From Ananas comosus (taxonomy: Eukaryota; Streptophyta; Magnoliopsida; Poales; Bromeliaceae), in NCBI RefSeq assembly GCF_001540865.1, contig NC_033635.1, forward strand, positions 7,323,260 through 7,387,259: 64,000 nucleotides of DNA, given 5' to 3'. The notes beneath the pieces were generated by a model, which saw only the letters and a program-made list of their open reading frames with translations, searched no databases and was not told the DNA's origin. A program made the translations under genes and the position numbers. Every line of letters starts with the position of its first letter. Within the stretch, counting starts at the first letter, position 1. Shown in pieces: positions 60,934 to 64,000 of this stretch.

Positions 60934-61206
60934 GATAGACGTATTATCAAGACTAGTGTTTAAAATAGCGGCCAATATTGCAGTTTTAATGGGTAGAGTT
61001 TAGGTAAACGCTACACTATGCTATTAAAAATGGAATATAGCGCACTAGGATTGTAGCAGCCGCTATGGCTCCTATAGCAGCAGCTATAACAGGATAAGAA
61101 GCGGGTCAAGTTTAGATCTCATTTTTTAAAGATTCAATTGATCAATTAAGTCCTAAAATCACTAAATTTTAAAAAATAATTCTAATAGAAGAAATAAAGC
61201 ACTTAG
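60934..61206. other. AGCGGC/CTATAGCAGC-rich remnant
   Basis: The phrase TTTAAAATAGCGGCCAATAT near 60960 and GCAGCCGCTATGGCTCC near 61056 have similar partners (CCGCTATCCACTATCCGC) near 61855, suggesting an old element split by the MITE. There are no genes. Confidence 0.35.
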
Positions 61207-61560
61207 CCACCGTTTGGTTCGGGGTTAAGTAAAAACTTGTTATTCCAGATATAGAGTTAAAGTTCAGGGTTGAGGGGTTAGAGTAATTTTATGTTTGGTT
61301 GAGAATTGGGTTTAATCCAGATATAGATAAAATAGTGTTTGGTTGGAATAGGTAGGATAAGAAGGATAGTGGGTAAAATAGTATTTTGTTTGGTTGGATT
61401 TGTGAGGTGGGGTGGGGTTAGCTACCCCACCCTAAATGCGCTATCCCGGGATAGCCCATTTGTGGTGGGGTTAGCTAACCCCACCCTCCAAATTAGGTGT
61501 TTGGGAATAGCTTTGGGGTTAAGGGGTTATTCCACCCCTTAATTCCAAACTAAACGGGTG
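61207..61560. mobile_element. MITE (354 bp), TSD CTTAG
   Basis: The left end is CCACCGTTTGGTTCGGGGTTAAG, and the right end reversed is CACCCGTTTAGTTTGGAATTAAG. CTTAG flanks both (61202-61206 and 61561-61565). Inside are inverted GGTGGGGTTAGCTA / TAGCTACCCCACC units. It is non-coding. Confidence 0.7.
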
Positions 61561-62521
61561 CTTAGTGGGTATCGAAGGAACTATTCAATTTTATTTCTTA
61601 CGACAAACAAATGAGAAAAGTATGATTTTATTTGTGTGGAAAAAAAAGCAATATGACAACAACACAAATGCGACTATGAAAGTAGAAACACTACTTGGAA
61701 TATATAAATGTAAGGAAATTGAGTTTGTTATACTTTTATATTTGGAACTAATAGGTTATTGATGTTATTTTAAATACAAATACAGTTAAAAATATAAGCA
61801 TTCGAATAATTCATTATGAATCCCGCTATGAGTTCATAACTGCTGTAATCATGTCCGCTATCCACTATCCGCTTTGACACCCCCCAAACACTATGTACTC
61901 ACTATCCACTATCTACAACTTTGATCTAGACTCTTTATCAACCAATAATCCAATGCCACTTGAGTATACAAAAGCAATATGATGAACAAAATGTTCATGC
62001 ATCTAAACAAGCACGGAAGGTTTTTTTAATTATACAAGATTTGTGGCCAAAATTCAGGCAAAATTCTATCAGCAGTATATTGCTTCCTCAAAGTAAAAAT
62101 GTGTCTTGCCATTACTAACCATCACTAAAAGAGAGGTGTGAACCAAAATATGATATCCAGTAAACCAGAAACACAAGAAATAAAGATCTCTCTCTCTAAG
62201 TTATTTGTTTCATAAAAATATATTAGGCACTATTCGCCTATGCTTGTGCATATTAGTGATCCTTTTTTTTTCTCTTTCCCCTTGTTTTGCTGCATAGGTG
62301 AACAACTGGGCTGTTTTTGTCAAACGTGTTTTACACCATTATTTATCAATTTCCTATTGTACTACTCTGTAGCTTAGGGAACATATTAGCAAAGGCAAAA
62401 GTAAACAAGTGAAGAGGCTAGGTTGCCAACAAATTAACAAGAGTATGGGGTGATGTCAAGGTTTAGGGGCCTATAGACATGTTACATGTTCAGAAAAACA
62501 TGTATTTTTGCACAAGCTAAT
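61561..62521. other. AT-rich intergenic sequence
   Basis: No supported gene or repeat apart from the 61800-61910 remnant mentioned for 60934-61206. Confidence 0.5.
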
Positions 62522-62675
62522 TGTACGGACCCGATCCGCTAGCAATAATAACTCGGTTGGCCCAAACCACCGATCCAAAATATTTAAGCCTAATTATTAT
62601 TACTAGAGTGCGAGCCTCATATATTCCAACTCAAAATCCTTTTCCCATCCGATGTAGGACTATTGGGGCATTACA
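62522..62675 (-). mobile_element. Solo LTR of the TRIM family (154 bp)
   Basis: It matches the TRIM LTR at 57558: CCGCTAGCAATAATAACTCG, AATATTTAAGCC, CCCATCCGATGTAGGACTATTGGGGCATTACA. It starts TGTACGG and ends ATTACA. No exact 5-bp duplication was found. Confidence 0.7.
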
Positions 62676-62697
62676 AATTCCCCCGTTTATAAATACA

Positions 62698-62698
<1 letters not shown>

Positions 62699-62732
<34 letters not shown>

Positions 62733-62756
62733 GGAGAGAGAGAGAGAGAGAGAGAG
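62699..62756. repeat. (TA)n then (GA)n microsatellite
   Basis: About 15 TA units are followed by about 13 GA units, bordering the first foldback element. Confidence 0.95.
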
Positions 62757-63291
62757 TACGTCTCCTGTGCTTTCGAAAGTACAGAGGCCTCCGTGCTTGT
62801 AAGTTGTTTTCGATGAGAGGACATCCGATTTGACGATCGACTCCGTTAGGCATAATCTACGCTACTGGAACTATTTAGAAACCAAATTTCATAATATTTC
62901 GACATCATTTACCAAGTGATCAAAAGGTCTAAAAAATAACTATTTTAACAGTCAATGTGGCACGTTTTTAAATTCAACGATGTAAAACAATCCAAATTAC
63001 ATGAAATGTTAATAGTAGAATAAATTCTACAACATCAATAGCAAGATCCATACTTCTGATTTGAAATTTGATTCTTTTATCACTATTTTTTATGAGATTT
63101 TTATTTTCAGCCATTCATTTCGAAGCTACTCGTTCACTAGGCAAATAAAGTCAAAAAATTATGAAATTTGGTTTCTAAATAGTTCCAATAGCGTAGATCA
63201 TGTTTAACGGAATCGATCGCCAAATCGGATGTCCCATCATCGAAAACAACTTACCAGCACGAAAGCCTCTGTACTTTCGAAAGTATAGGAG

Positions 63292-63293
<2 letters not shown>
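62757..63293. mobile_element. Foldback MITE 1 (537 bp) with ~150-bp terminal inverted repeats
   Basis: The left arm, CTTTCGAAAGTACAGAGGCC...TAGTTGTTTTCGATGA...CCAAATTTCATA-type sequence, is mirrored by the right arm, from TATGAAATTTGGTTTCTAAA to GTACTTTCGAAAGTATAGG. It sits between TA tracts, like rice micron elements. There is no coding capacity. Confidence 0.82.

Positions 63294-63343
<50 letters not shown>
63294..63343. repeat. (TA)n microsatellite
   Basis: About 25 TA units between foldback elements 1 and 2. Confidence 0.95.
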
Positions 63344-63346
<3 letters not shown>

Positions 63347-63882
63347 TTGAGCTAGAATACTCTCGATAGTAAACGGGGCGTTTTATATCGAGTTGTTTCG
63401 ATGATAGAGCTTTCAAATGACGATCGGCTCCGTTGAACATGATCTATACCACTTGAAGTGTTTAGAAATCAAATTTCAAATCTTTTCGACATCATTTGTC
63501 TACATGATCAAAGGGTTTCAAAATTTGTAATTTAATGGTGGATAAGAGACGTTTTCTCGTTTAACGGTGTAAAGATATTCAAATTAATTGAATTTTTGTT
63601 AGAAAATTCTTTAAACTATTTAAAACAAGATCTATACTCTTGATCTTAATTACAAGACTCCTATCATCATTTTTTAAAGAATATTCATTTTCAGCCATTC
63701 ATTTTTTGTTCACTAGATGGATAAAAGAACAATATCGAAAGTGCGTGAAATTTGATTTCTAGGTAGTTTAAATGGTTTAGATCATATTTAACGGAGCGAT
63801 CGTCAATTTGGAAGCTCTATCATCGAAAACAACTCGATAGTAAAACACCCCGTTTACTATCGAGAGTATTCTAGCTCAACTC
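63344..63882. mobile_element. Foldback MITE 2 (539 bp)
   Basis: The left arm GAGTTGAGCTAGAATACTCTCG...TAAACGGGGCG is mirrored by CGTTTACTATCGAGAGTATTC...AGCTCAACTC. The core is homologous to element 1 (TTCGACATCATTTG, TGATCAAAGGG) but the tips differ. Confidence 0.82.

Positions 63883-63931
<49 letters not shown>
63883..63931. repeat. (TA)n microsatellite
   Basis: About 24 TA units, with one TT interruption near the start, between elements 2 and 3. Confidence 0.95.
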
Positions 63932-63934
<3 letters not shown>

Positions 63935-64000
63935 TATCCTCTTAAGAGGATAGTAGCACTTGTCCTATCAAGTTGTTTTTTGATGATAGAGATTCTGAAT
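63932..64000. mobile_element. Foldback MITE 3, left arm cut by window end
   Basis: TACTATCCTCTTAAGAGGATAGTA is a palindromic tip, followed by AAGTTGTTTTTTGATGATAGAG, which matches the arms of elements 1 and 2. Confidence 0.65.

Overview
The window is from a flowering-plant nuclear genome. It holds Ty3/gypsy retrotransposons of the Tat and Tekay-like types, LTR primer sites matching plant initiator tRNA-Met, a tRNA-derived SINE, and one spliced, plant-type host gene. Repeat style (very long LTRs starting TGTAAC and ending GGGGCGTGACA, carrying ACCGGT arrays) makes me think of a monocot such as pineapple, but that is a weak impression. About 85% of the window is transposon-derived and most long open frames are chance frames in repeats. 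Two assembly gaps (22275-23167 and 50946-51045) interrupt it.

Layout. 1-594: end of a minus-strand LTR. 595-11377: a decayed Tat-lineage element with gag, protease, reverse transcriptase, RNase H and integrase on the plus strand, a spliced plant-mobile-domain (PMD) gene on the minus strand behind pol, and a 758-bp 3' LTR. 11378-15686: LTR fragments and a CACTA-like end. 15692-30560: one solo LTR, bounded by the target duplication TGGTG, split by three younger insertions (two minus-strand solo LTRs with duplications GGGGT and GCATA, and a coding-free LTR element with primer site and polypurine tract). 30561-34450: a run of unrelated tandem arrays and pyrimidine-rich blocks. 34452-42880: an Ogre-like Tat element on the minus strand, split by a plus-strand LTR at 35235. 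42881-53870: more nested LTRs, including a solo LTR with duplication GTTCT and a fragment of a PMD-type element with palindromic repeats.

53871-64000 is the only genic part. The minus strand carries the last four recognisable exons (54819-58532) of a Dr1-associated corepressor, NC2-alpha/DRAP1 (an NF-YC11 type protein); its first exons are not found in the window. A 417-bp TRIM with duplication ATTAC sits in its 2.9-kb intron, and a SINE lies beyond its 3' end. Upstream are hAT-like and other MITEs and, at the right edge, a row of three related foldback elements separated by (TA)n tracts.

The retroelement genes are broken and probably not making proteins. Several stops look like C-to-T changes, as expected of methylated, silenced copies. 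The NC2-alpha exons keep their reading phase and look functional.
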